The notes below the pieces were generated by a model. That model saw nothing but the letters and a program-made list of their open reading frames with translations, was not told the DNA's origin and searched no databases. A DNA stretch of 64,000 nt, taken from positions 22,427 through 86,426 of the forward strand of contig JAHBVK010000025.1 in assembly GCA_019637555.1 (NCBI GenBank). The letters are read 5' to 3'. Of this stretch, positions 1 through 7,178 are shown in pieces (position 1 is the stretch's first letter; every line of letters starts with the position of its first letter). This stretch comes from Anaerolineae bacterium. GTDB taxonomy: Bacteria; Chloroflexota; Anaerolineae; Aggregatilineales; UBA2796. Made by a program: the position numbers and the translations under genes.

Positions 1-151
1 TGAATTGAAAAGTCTGCTCATCCAGATCGATCAGAAGAAGATGCAAGAGCAGCTTGGTGAGATCACCGAGTCCGAATATTTCCAGACTCTGCAATCCAAG
101 GTGGCGGCGATGCGAAACCGATCACGGCGCAGCGAAACGAGCAGCGACTAG
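1..151 (+). CDS. C-terminal end of an unidentified protein (partial)
   Basis: The frame is open from base 2 to the TAG at 149-151 and gives 49 residues; the start lies outside the window. The visible tail is strongly charged and helical, rich in Lys, Gln, Glu and Arg, with a segment of the form ITESEYFQTL that resembles the short C-terminal helical hairpins (SHOCT-like) found at the ends of many bacterial membrane or stress proteins. That resemblance is only suggestive. The tail ends in a basic Ser/Arg-rich stretch. Codon use matches the neighbouring genes, so this is taken as a real coding end. No function can be assigned. Confidence 0.55.
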   Translation, partial: ELKSLLIQIDQKKMQEQLGEITESEYFQTLQSKVAAMRNRSRRSETSSD

Positions 152-230
152 CCTCACTTCACGTAATCGCGCGGCTCAACCTTGATTGGTAATGCTTACT
201 CTGTTACAATGCCGTGTGTCTGGACAAGAT

Positions 231-304
231 TGGGGGATCGTCTAACGGCAGGACTGCAGACTTTGGATCTGCCTGTACAGGTTCGAATCCTGTTCCCCCA
301 GCCA
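231..304 (+). tRNA. tRNA-Gln (anticodon TTG)
   Basis: A complete cloverleaf is visible. The acceptor stem TGGGGGA (231-237) pairs with TCCCCCA (294-300), followed by discriminator G301 and an encoded CCA at 302-304. The anticodon loop CTTTGGA (261-267) is closed by GCAGA/TCTGC and carries anticodon TTG at 263-265, which reads CAA. The T arm has the usual GTTCGAATC core (ACAGG/CCTGT stem). A rho-independent terminator follows at about 331. Confidence 0.97.
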
Positions 305-330
305 ACACTCTCGGAATAACACATCCATCT

Positions 331-357
331 AACCGCCCATTGAGGCGGTTTTATTTT
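331..357 (+). terminator. rho-independent terminator of tRNA-Gln
   Basis: Perfect 7-bp stem AACCGCC (331-337) / GGCGGTT (344-350) with a six-base loop, followed by a T-rich tract TTATTTT. It lies 27 bases after the tRNA CCA end, so it most likely ends the tRNA transcript. Confidence 0.85.
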
Positions 358-487
358 GTCGAGTCAGTGAATCTGGTTACACCTGATCGCTGCAAGGGTA
401 TAATATCGGCATTGTGCTTTACGATTCAAACTATCGTGCCAGCTTGCATCTCCAGGCAATTGGCAATTTAGAAAGTTTATGTGAGCG

Positions 488-1177
488 TTGTCACTAACGA
501 ATGAATCAAACCCGACTCCAACTTTGCCCGTCGATGAAGAGCCACTCGCGGAGTCGGGCGTCCAATATAAGACGAGAGTCCCGCGCCTCCCCGTAATCCA
601 GACGCAGCACCCGCTGTTACGGGCAACTTTCTCGGCAGTCTTAGCCGTTGGCACAGTATTTGTGATCTACTCGTTAGTGGTGGTCTTTAGCGAAGCACGT
701 TTCTCCGTTGATCGCGTATATCGTGTCCTAAATCTGGGCGATACCAGTCTTCTCCTGTCACAGTTGCCGCTGTTACTGCTGTTCAACAGTCTGCTAGGTA
801 TTGTAGTCTTCCTGAGCATCAGTCTTGGTGCCGGTGGCGGCATCCCTCCCAAGATCAGAAAGCAAACGCGCGGCGGCAGGATCGCCTTCACGGTGGCGCT
901 TGTCGCAGGCATTGTCGAATTATGGGCATTCGGGTTTGCCGCGCTTCCCGCAGCCGTTGCCGGAACGGTAGGCGCTTACTCGGTAGCCACTTATCGCAGC
1001 TATGCCTTTCAGCGCCTGTTCTTGATCGCCGTCCTCAACGTTCTGAGCATCCCACTCGTAATTCTCTGGTTCCTCGCCGCGCTGATCCGCCTCACGCCAG
1101 AGTCACCTCGGCAATACCTAAACCGCACTTTCCGCCGCTGGCGCAGACGTGATGATCGCTTCGTCCCCGATGCCTAA
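488..1177 (+). CDS. Multi-pass membrane protein of unknown function
   Basis: 229 residues from a TTG at 488. An in-frame TGA at 482 rules out a longer form, and there is no clear ribosome site, so an internal start is possible. After a hydrophilic N-terminus of about 40 residues there are roughly five hydrophobic segments (around 45-65, 90-115, 130-150, 150-165 and 180-200), then a very basic tail containing FRRWRRRDD, expected on the cytoplasmic side by the positive-inside rule. I see no enzymatic motif and do not recognise the family. It stands alone between tRNA-Gln and a convergent hydrolase gene. Confidence 0.6.
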   Translation: MSLTNESNPTPTLPVDEEPLAESGVQYKTRVPRLPVIQTQHPLLRATFSAVLAVGTVFVIYSLVVVFSEARFSVDRVYRVLNLGDTSLLLSQLPLLLLFNSLLGIVVFLSISLGAGGGIPPKIRKQTRGGRIAFTVALVAGIVELWAFGFAALPAAVAGTVGAYSVATYRSYAFQRLFLIAVLNVLSIPLVILWFLAALIRLTPESPRQYLNRTFRRWRRRDDRFVPDA

Positions 1178-1212
1178 CCAACCCTAATCTCCAGCCTTCC
1201 AATAACCATGTC

Positions 1213-1274
1213 GCCTCTCGGTTCCCCCTCTCCTAATCTGTACTCGGATTGGAGAGGGGGTCAGGGGGTGAGGC
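1213..1274. repeat. R2 palindromic repeat, copy 1 (62 bp)
   Basis: The ends are GCCTC (1213-1217) and GAGGC (1270-1274). The core is a long hairpin, CCCCCTCTCC ... GGAGAGGGGG, around an imperfect AATCTGTACTCGGATT centre. A near-identical 62-bp copy is at 59491-59552 in the other orientation, with shorter relatives at 42543-42595 and 56405-56455. The element lies between convergent genes and its last base is the final base of the hydrolase stop codon (TAG, 1276-1274 on the minus strand). Confidence 0.85.
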
Positions 1275-2089
1275 TAATCCAAAAACGCCAGCAACGCGCG
1301 ATTGAATGCCGCTGGCTGCTCCATGTTCGGCACATGCGCCGAATCAGACAGGATCACCTTCTGCGCTCCCTTGATTTCCCTCGCCAGCAGATCAGCCGCC
1401 CGCACGATTTCAGGGTGATCCAGAGCACCAGCAATGATCAGCGTCGGTTCAACGATCTCGCCTAAGCGACTCACGGCAGGCGGGGTTAGTGGCTCAAACT
1501 CTTGCGAATCCGCGATCCCGAAAGTATTGTTCTTCACGGGGATCAGATTCATTCGTGCCGCTTGCCGCCGCACTTCAGGATCAACTTGCTCTGGCGTGCG
1601 GTACATGCCATCAACCCACAGGCGCAGCTGCAGTTCGGAGGTGCGCTCGATGTCACCCGCCTGCGCCGCCGCGATCATCTCCAACAGGTTTGGCGGTGGT
1701 GCGCCCTGCATCTCGAAGCCAGTGACCACGCTGGACACGAGCACCAGTTTCGAGACCAGTTGCGGCTGTTCCAACGTCAGATCGACACTGATCTCGCCGC
1801 CCATCGAGCAGCCGATTAACACCGCGCGTTCGACCTTCAGTTGTCTTAGCAGCCGATACAGATCGTCGCGGCGGTTGACTGGCGCAGTCACCGGATCGGA
1901 TTTGCCGTAACCGCGCATGTCGTAGCGGATCACGCGATAACGCGGCGTCAGCACTTCCCACTGCGTGTCCCACATGCCGCTGTCAACGAAACCAGCGTGC
2001 GTCAGCACCACCGTTTCGCCTTCACCCGCTACTTCGTAGTACAGCTTTTGACCGTCAATATCGAGATAGCCACTAGTTGACTTGATCAT
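1274..2089 (-). CDS. Alpha/beta-fold hydrolase
   Basis: 271 residues, typical size for a single-domain alpha/beta hydrolase. The N-terminal beta-strands lead to the oxyanion region LTHAGFVDSG. The nucleophile elbow is GCSMGGE (GxSxGG, Ser as nucleophile, about residue 95). The acid is likely the Asp in IIAGALDHPE, and the base is the His in SDSAHVPNMEQP near the C-terminus, so the full Ser-Asp-His triad is present. This family hydrolyses esters, epoxides, lactones or halides, and the substrate cannot be read from sequence. The enzyme is probably cytoplasmic, since no signal peptide is seen. It lies 21 bases downstream of a co-directional GyrI-like gene and may share its transcript. The stop codon coincides with the edge of repeat R2. 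Confidence 0.9.
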   Translation of the reverse strand: MIKSTSGYLDIDGQKLYYEVAGEGETVVLTHAGFVDSGMWDTQWEVLTPRYRVIRYDMRGYGKSDPVTAPVNRRDDLYRLLRQLKVERAVLIGCSMGGEISVDLTLEQPQLVSKLVLVSSVVTGFEMQGAPPPNLLEMIAAAQAGDIERTSELQLRLWVDGMYRTPEQVDPEVRRQAARMNLIPVKNNTFGIADSQEFEPLTPPAVSRLGEIVEPTLIIAGALDHPEIVRAADLLAREIKGAQKVILSDSAHVPNMEQPAAFNRALLAFLD

Positions 2090-2110
2090 CAGTGTTTACC
2101 TTTGCTTCTA

Positions 2111-2734
2111 TCACTTCACGACTGGATGCCGGAGCACGGTGCGGAGCTTCTCTGGCGCGGTGCGGCTGAAATCGGTCAGATAGATTTCATGATGCTTGAG
2201 AGTTTCATGATAGCCTTGCTCGCGGATGAAAGTGTGCAGTTTGTCGATGGTCGCTGGTTCTTCGCTGAACGCACCAAGGTGCATGATCTGTGCGGCGGTG
2301 CCTTCGTCGTAACGCTCGAAGCGGACGTTTGGCAATGCGGGCACATCTTTTTTCTTGGCGGTTTGTGAAACAGCCGCCGCAACTAATTCCGCTGTCACCT
2401 GTTCCGGCTGCCGCAGCATCAACGTCCACTGCCAGTTGCTGCGATCACCGTAACTGAACGGCGTATCTTGCCTCACCCACCATAATCCTTCCAGCGGGGC
2501 AACGCTGTAATCAGCGATCTGCGCTTTCTTGAGCGTGAATTTGAGTGCGTAAGATAGGCTGTACAGCGCACTCACCGCTTGCTTAAACTCTTCCGAGTTA
2601 TTGGGATCGCCCGCGCCGTCGATCATCAGGAAGGGCATACTCGGCACTTCCACGATGCTCGGCTGCTTGGCGGATGGACTGTATAGCGGTTTGTCCTCTT
2701 TCTTGAAGTCGATCTTGTTCACGGATTCCTCCAT
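2111..2734 (-). CDS. GyrI-like small-molecule-binding domain protein
   Basis: About 207 residues from the ATG at 2734; a longer form from the ATG at 2764 (217 residues) is also open. I prefer 2734 because the family begins shortly before NKIDFKKE, an AGGT-type ribosome site precedes it, and the upstream ATG would sit against the operator at 2767-2785. The sequence VPSMPFLMIDGAGDPN followed by ALYSLSYALKF is typical of the stand-alone GyrI-like/SOUL-type ligand-binding family; the rest alternates strands and helices. Such proteins bind small molecules or hydrolyse cyclopropane-type ligands, and a specific ligand is not known here. The gene is divergent from a WYL regulator, which probably controls it. 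Confidence 0.8.
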   Translation of the reverse strand: MEESVNKIDFKKEDKPLYSPSAKQPSIVEVPSMPFLMIDGAGDPNNSEEFKQAVSALYSLSYALKFTLKKAQIADYSVAPLEGLWWVRQDTPFSYGDRSNWQWTLMLRQPEQVTAELVAAAVSQTAKKKDVPALPNVRFERYDEGTAAQIMHLGAFSEEPATIDKLHTFIREQGYHETLKHHEIYLTDFSRTAPEKLRTVLRHPVVK

Positions 2735-2766
2735 TAACTGACCTACTTTAATGGTAGAATCCATTG

Positions 2767-2785
2767 GGTGACACCTATTGTCACC
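2767..2785. promoter_or_regulatory. Perfect palindrome between divergent genes, candidate operator
   Basis: GGTGACA (2767-2773), a five-base spacer CCTAT, then TGTCACC (2779-2785): 7-bp arms, all perfect. It lies in the 81-bp divergent region between the GyrI-like gene and the WYL regulator, and GTGACA-type -35 hexamers for both directions would fall inside its arms. The inference is that the neighbouring WYL protein binds here and controls both promoters. Confidence 0.65.
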
Positions 2786-2815
2786 GAAGTGTAATACTGT
2801 TTACGAGGAAGATAT

Positions 2816-3808
2816 ATGCGGGCAGACCGGCTGCTGGCGCTGGTACTGACACTGCAATCGCGCGGCAAAATGACGGCGGAATCGCTGGCGGAAGAACTGG
2901 AAGTCTCACGCCGTACCATCCTGCGCGATGTCGAGGCACTTTCGCTGGCAGGTATCCCGATTTATGCCGAGGGTGGGCATGGCGGCGGGATCGCACTGGA
3001 TGAGCATTACCGCACTTCGCTGACCGGACTGAAGGAAACAGAAGTGCGTTCGCTGTTCATTTCTGCTGATAATCAGCATCTCAAAGATTTGGGATTGGGC
3101 GAGGCAGCGGATAACGCGCTGCTCAAACTATTCGCCAGTCTGCCAACGAAACATCAATCGGCAGTAGATCATTTCCGCCAGCGCATCCTGATCGATTCAG
3201 TGTGGTGGTGGCAGGACAACGATACGCTGCCATTCTGGGCAGAATTGCAGCAAGCGGTCTATGAGGATCAACTGATCCATATTGTCTATGAGCGTTACAG
3301 TGGTGACATTCAAGAACGTACCGTAGAGCCGTACAGTCTGGTCGCCAAAGCAAACAACTGGTATTTGATCGGCAAACGCGAGGGAGAACTACGAATTTAC
3401 CGCGTCGTGCGTTTGCATCAGGTCACGCTGCTGGATGCGCATTTCCAGCGCGATGCAGAATTTGACTTAACCACGTTTTGGAGCAGTCATGTCAAGCAGT
3501 TTGCGAGCAATCTAGCTGATTATGCATTTACCCTGCGTGTGCACCCGAGCCGCGTCAACTTCGTCAAATGGCTGACGCCCGGACGTTCACAAACACTGGA
3601 GACCGATGATCAGGGCTGGCAGGTGATGCATTTGCAGATGGAAGCGATTGATTTAGCAAAGATGCTGGTGTTTGGCTTGGCGGGACAAGGCGAGGTGATA
3701 GAGCCGCGCGAACTACAGGAAGCGGTGTTGGCAGATGCGCGGCGGCTACTCGAACACGAGAACGTACCCTTAGGCTCGTCCACTCTCGATCCACTCGGCG
3801 CGGTCTGA
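2816..3808 (+). CDS. HTH/WYL-domain transcriptional regulator (YafY type)
   Basis: 330 residues. The N-terminus (about 1-60) is a winged helix-turn-helix of the HTH_11/DeoR type, with the recognition region LAEELEVSRRTILRDVEAL. The middle (about 140-225) is a WYL domain, with VEPYSLVAKANNWYLIGKR carrying the WYL-like core. The C-terminus is a WCX-type extension. The ATG at 2816 has a good GAGGAA site five bases upstream. WYL proteins bind DNA as dimers and sense small ligands or nucleic acids. The palindrome at 2767-2785 lies directly upstream, which suggests autoregulation plus control of the GyrI-like gene. The 3' end overlaps the convergent phosphoesterase gene by 39 bases. Confidence 0.92.
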   Translation: MRADRLLALVLTLQSRGKMTAESLAEELEVSRRTILRDVEALSLAGIPIYAEGGHGGGIALDEHYRTSLTGLKETEVRSLFISADNQHLKDLGLGEAADNALLKLFASLPTKHQSAVDHFRQRILIDSVWWWQDNDTLPFWAELQQAVYEDQLIHIVYERYSGDIQERTVEPYSLVAKANNWYLIGKREGELRIYRVVRLHQVTLLDAHFQRDAEFDLTTFWSSHVKQFASNLADYAFTLRVHPSRVNFVKWLTPGRSQTLETDDQGWQVMHLQMEAIDLAKMLVFGLAGQGEVIEPRELQEAVLADARRLLEHENVPLGSSTLDPLGAV

Positions 3809-4525
3809 TCTACCACGTCGCCGTGCTTGTTCCGCTGCCAGATGCCAATCGTAAGTCACAGCGATCTGTTCCACCTGCCACCGATTCTGCCCTCTCACCT
3901 GCGTGCGCGTCAGTATCGCGTAGCGTGCATGTGGACTCCCTGCCTCCATTTTGTGAGGCAGCGGTACATCGTCCGTGTAAGCGGGCATACCGACGCTGCC
4001 TGGATTCACCACTAACTTGCCATCCGAGAGCTGCACCACGCGAGAAACGTGCGAGTGTCCGCACAGAATCAGTGTAGCGTCAATATCGGCAAGTTCGGCG
4101 CGAATAGCCGCATCACTAGCCATAAACGCGCCTACTGACGTAACCCTCTCTAGCAGATACGTGTCATCGGATCGCGGGGTGCCGTGACAGAGGAACACAT
4201 CCTCAAGCTGGCGCGTTGCGGGCAATTCTCGAAGCCAGAGCAAGTGATCGGCATTCAACTGCTCCATCATGTACAGATGATCCGTCGTTTCCAGCAGTTC
4301 GTTCGGCGGAGAATGGATAATCCAGTCCTGATTGCCCGCGATGCTACTCATCTCGGAGTGGATCAGAATATCAGCCACACCAGCCGGATCGACAGAACCG
4401 TAGAAATGATCGCCGAGGTTGAAGATCGTTTCGAGTTGGCGCTGGCGAATATCCTGCAAGACCGCCTCTAGCGCCAACCGATTCCCATGAATATCGCTGA
4501 TGACAGCAAAGTGATCCAGATTCAC
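3770..4525 (-). CDS. Calcineurin-like metallophosphoesterase (YfcE/MJ0936-like)
   Basis: 251 residues containing all five metallophosphoesterase blocks in order: DIHGN (about 11-15), LGDHF (GD motif, about 38), GNQD (GNxD in place of GNHD), CGHSH (about 155), and NPGSVGMP. These coordinate two divalent metals for phosphodiester or phosphomonoester hydrolysis. Cytoplasmic, with no signal peptide. The physiological substrate is unknown for most of this family. The last 39 bases overlap the 3' end of the convergent WYL gene. It stands 84 bases downstream of the stop of the next minus-strand gene and could be co-transcribed with it. Confidence 0.9.
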   Translation of the reverse strand: MNLDHFAVISDIHGNRLALEAVLQDIRQRQLETIFNLGDHFYGSVDPAGVADILIHSEMSSIAGNQDWIIHSPPNELLETTDHLYMMEQLNADHLLWLRELPATRQLEDVFLCHGTPRSDDTYLLERVTSVGAFMASDAAIRAELADIDATLILCGHSHVSRVVQLSDGKLVVNPGSVGMPAYTDDVPLPHKMEAGSPHARYAILTRTQVRGQNRWQVEQIAVTYDWHLAAEQARRRGRSDRAEWIESGRA

Positions 4526-4609
4526 GACGACTCCACTCAGTAGTTCACAGTTTTAAGCTTTATGGTGAGTTTATACCGCGTGGGGCAGTCGAAATCCAAG
4601 CAATTAAGC

Positions 4610-5677
4610 CTAACTCAAGCTGTTCCAGCGGCGCGCTCCGGCGATCTCTAGCACGAAATCCGCACCGAACGCCATCGACGGCGTGAGAGCGCCCGCGAAG
4701 GGTCGCGCTAACACCTGCTCGACGGTCAGCAGCGCCGCCGACACCGAGAAGTGATACGGTTCTAACGTCTCCAACCATGCCCCCGCGCTGTGACCGTTGC
4801 TATCAAACGCCCGCGCACCAACCAACGCACGGACTCGCTGGCGGCGCGATTCGCTAGGACCACGCACCAAGCGTTCGATTGGCACACGCAAGCCACGTCG
4901 CAGCAACGCACTTCGCAGCGCAAACTGTGCCAATCCACCACCGATCCGCAATCCGTAGCAGACCCAATCCGGCAGTGCGATATATGCCGTGATGTTGGGG
5001 ATGCCCGTCGCATGGTAAACAGTGCAAACATCGCCGCAGGGCACAGGCACAACACGGCGCGGACCATCGGGGAAGCTGATCACTTTGCCGTGTGCCCCCA
5101 GATCGAACGACATTGGCGATCCGTTGCGGCGGACGCGCACACCAGCGGGCAAAATCCCCATGATGCTCTTGAGCGTACCCGACGTGAATCCTAGTTCACC
5201 GCGCTGCATCAGCTGGAAATCCAGCACGATTTCCAACGAAGTCGCGCCGGGGACTTGATCGGAAACGTACTTTGCCAGACAATCGGCGGGGATGGTGTCG
5301 AAGCCAACACCGGACATCATCATGATCCCGCGCTGCCGTGCTTCGGCATCAAGCGCCAATGTCTGCTCAACGACGGAGGTTTCCACCGTTATATCTAGAT
5401 AGTGGACGCCCGCCGCTAGACATGCCTGCTGCATCGATGTGGCGGTGTTCACGAACGGACCAGCGCAGTTGAGCACAAGATTCACCTCGTAATCCGCCAG
5501 CGAAGGCTGCTCATCAAGCCGAAAGACGACGTAATCGAGGTTCAGCCGCTGCGCTAGTTTGTGCAACTTATCCGCCGAGCGCCCCGCCAATAATGGTTTG
5601 TGTCCACGCTCGACGGCAGCCTCAGCGATCAAGCGTCCGGTATAGCCAGTTGCGCCGTAGATCATCCAGTTCGTCAT
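4610..5677 (-). CDS. Saccharopine-dehydrogenase-like NAD(P)-binding oxidoreductase (trans-acting enoyl reductase family)
   Basis: 355 residues from the ATG at 5677, preceded by GGAAGG. An open upstream extension of 23 residues is not conserved in style and is discarded. It opens with a Rossmann motif, MIYGATGYTGRLIAEAA (GxxGxxG), then ALLAGRS-like and LNCAGPFV segments typical of the saccharopine dehydrogenase NADP-binding fold, and VHYLDITVET. Members of this group include trans-acting enoyl reductases of lipid synthesis and other carbonyl reductases. The substrate here is unknown. No membrane segment is evident apart from a hydrophobic C-terminal third. Its neighbours give no pathway clue. 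Confidence 0.85.
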   Translation of the reverse strand: MTNWMIYGATGYTGRLIAEAAVERGHKPLLAGRSADKLHKLAQRLNLDYVVFRLDEQPSLADYEVNLVLNCAGPFVNTATSMQQACLAAGVHYLDITVETSVVEQTLALDAEARQRGIMMMSGVGFDTIPADCLAKYVSDQVPGATSLEIVLDFQLMQRGELGFTSGTLKSIMGILPAGVRVRRNGSPMSFDLGAHGKVISFPDGPRRVVPVPCGDVCTVYHATGIPNITAYIALPDWVCYGLRIGGGLAQFALRSALLRRGLRVPIERLVRGPSESRRQRVRALVGARAFDSNGHSAGAWLETLEPYHFSVSAALLTVEQVLARPFAGALTPSMAFGADFVLEIAGARRWNSLS

Positions 5678-5781
5678 AGTCAGATTAGCCTTCCGATAGC
5701 AGCCGTGATTAGCGGCGAAAGAATGAGAATTGGGCGAGAAAAGCAATACGGCGGCTGATTGATGCCGCCGTATGTATCGGC

Positions 5782-6213
5782 TTACAGGCGCGACTGGCTA
5801 CGCCACACGTAGATCACGGCTGGCAGATAGAGCACAGAGAGCAGCACATACGCCCACATAATCACAGGTACGCCGGGGTTAGCGGCAGTCACCAGCGCAA
5901 CGATCACGGAGAGGATGATGTAGGGGAAGGAGAATGCGAAGTACGTCCGTGCGCTCTCCCATGTGCCACGCTGCAAGGCGTAGATCGCCGCCACCGCTGT
6001 GCCCAGATAGGTCAGCGAAGCAAAGTGCATCGCCGCATCGGGCCATACTGGTAACGGCGCAGTCCAGAACAGACTGTTCCACAGCGGGACGAAGAATAAG
6101 CCCACCACGCCGAAGATAAGCTGCACCAACGCTGAAACCACCAGCGTCAGCTTGGTGAAGGGCAGTAGACTATCACTGCGTTCGGCTTGTTTTGCTATCG
6201 TGATCGTTGCCAT
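5782..6213 (-). CDS. Small four-helix membrane protein
   Basis: 143 residues from the ATG at 6213, chosen because AGGAG lies eight bases upstream; a frame open to 6291 gives a longer version without a ribosome site. Four hydrophobic segments (about 20-45, 60-80, 90-112 and 115-135) separated by short polar loops make it an integral membrane protein of the small four-helix type. No catalytic residues stand out and I do not recognise the family. It is 104 bases upstream of the reductase gene on the same strand. Confidence 0.7.
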   Translation of the reverse strand: MATITIAKQAERSDSLLPFTKLTLVVSALVQLIFGVVGLFFVPLWNSLFWTAPLPVWPDAAMHFASLTYLGTAVAAIYALQRGTWESARTYFAFSFPYIILSVIVALVTAANPGVPVIMWAYVLLSVLYLPAVIYVWRSQSRL

Positions 6214-6379
6214 TGTTGCATCTCCTACGGTCATCCATTCAAAGGTGATGCTGTTACGATACGGTAGCCAAGTGCTCACTTTGTAGTTCAAAAAATAGCC
6301 AACTTGTAGCCAAAATACGCTATGGCATCACGCCAAATGCAGTAGAATCTTGTCTTACAAAGGACTACGGGGATCGACC

Positions 6380-7054
6380 TTGAAGCGCGCCGAACTGTTA
6401 CAACTACTCGCCGCCAGCACCGTGAAAGCACAAGCCGCAGTGCCGGATCATCCGCTGCGGGTGGCAATCGACGGGATCGACGCGGCGGGCAAAAGCACGC
6501 TGGCAGACGAACTTGCAACGGCGTTAGCGGCTCTCGGCAAAGCGATCATCCGCGCCTCTGTCGATGATTTTCAGTATCCACGCGCAAGGCGTTATCAGCG
6601 TGGCAAAGAATCGCCAGAAGGCTATTATCTTGATGCCTTTGATCTAGAGGCGTTCAAAACCCAGTTGTTGATCCCTCTCGGCACGGGAGGTGATCGTCAT
6701 TATCGTTCGGCAGTGTTTGACTATCGCGGCGATTCACCGCTACTTGTAGAGCGCTCAACTGCGGCTGACGAGGCTATTTTGCTGGTGGATGGCGTCTTTC
6801 TGCTGCGTCCTGAATTGCGCGACTACTGGGATTTCAGCATCTTCGTAGAGGTCACCTTCAATACTTGCCTTGCCCGCGCCAGCCAGCGGGATCGGGAGTT
6901 ATTTGGCTCAGCAGAGCACGTGCAGCGGCGCTATCTGACGCGCTACATTCCCGCGCAGAAGCTATATCTTGAGCAGTGTCAGCCACAGCGAGCAGCCGAT
7001 CTGCTGGTGCTCAACGATGATCCCGCTGATCCTGCGCTGCGGCTGCCTGATTAG
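6380..7054 (+). CDS. Uridine-kinase-like P-loop nucleoside kinase
   Basis: 224 residues from the TTG at 6380, which has GGGGA six bases upstream; the frame is open to 6350. The Walker A motif is IDGIDAAGKSTLADEL (GxDxxGKST), followed by RASVDDFQYPRARRY, which matches the Asp-Asp-Phe substrate loop of uridine/pantothenate-kinase-type enzymes, and a second core, LVDGVFLLRPEL. The C-terminal lid contains RYIPAQKLYL and DLLVLNDDP. The likely reaction is ATP-dependent phosphorylation of a nucleoside or small alcohol. A second, larger kinase of the same superfamily starts 124 bases downstream on the same strand. Confidence 0.88.
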   Translation: MKRAELLQLLAASTVKAQAAVPDHPLRVAIDGIDAAGKSTLADELATALAALGKAIIRASVDDFQYPRARRYQRGKESPEGYYLDAFDLEAFKTQLLIPLGTGGDRHYRSAVFDYRGDSPLLVERSTAADEAILLVDGVFLLRPELRDYWDFSIFVEVTFNTCLARASQRDRELFGSAEHVQRRYLTRYIPAQKLYLEQCQPQRAADLLVLNDDPADPALRLPD

Positions 7055-7178
7055 CGGCTGTGACGCCACCGAAATTGACAAAAGCGCCGAATTCGACGTA
7101 TTACTAGTCAGTATTGGCTGCTGCACCATCAGTTCAATGGTAGCTGGCTGTTTGGTATGAATTTTAGAGGTATTCGTT

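Noticed and set aside
214..471. ORF running across the tRNA-Gln gene
   Set aside because: Its translated GSSNGRTADFGSACTGSNPVPPA stretch is the standard read-through of a tRNA cloverleaf; the RNA gene explains the bases and no ribosome site is present.
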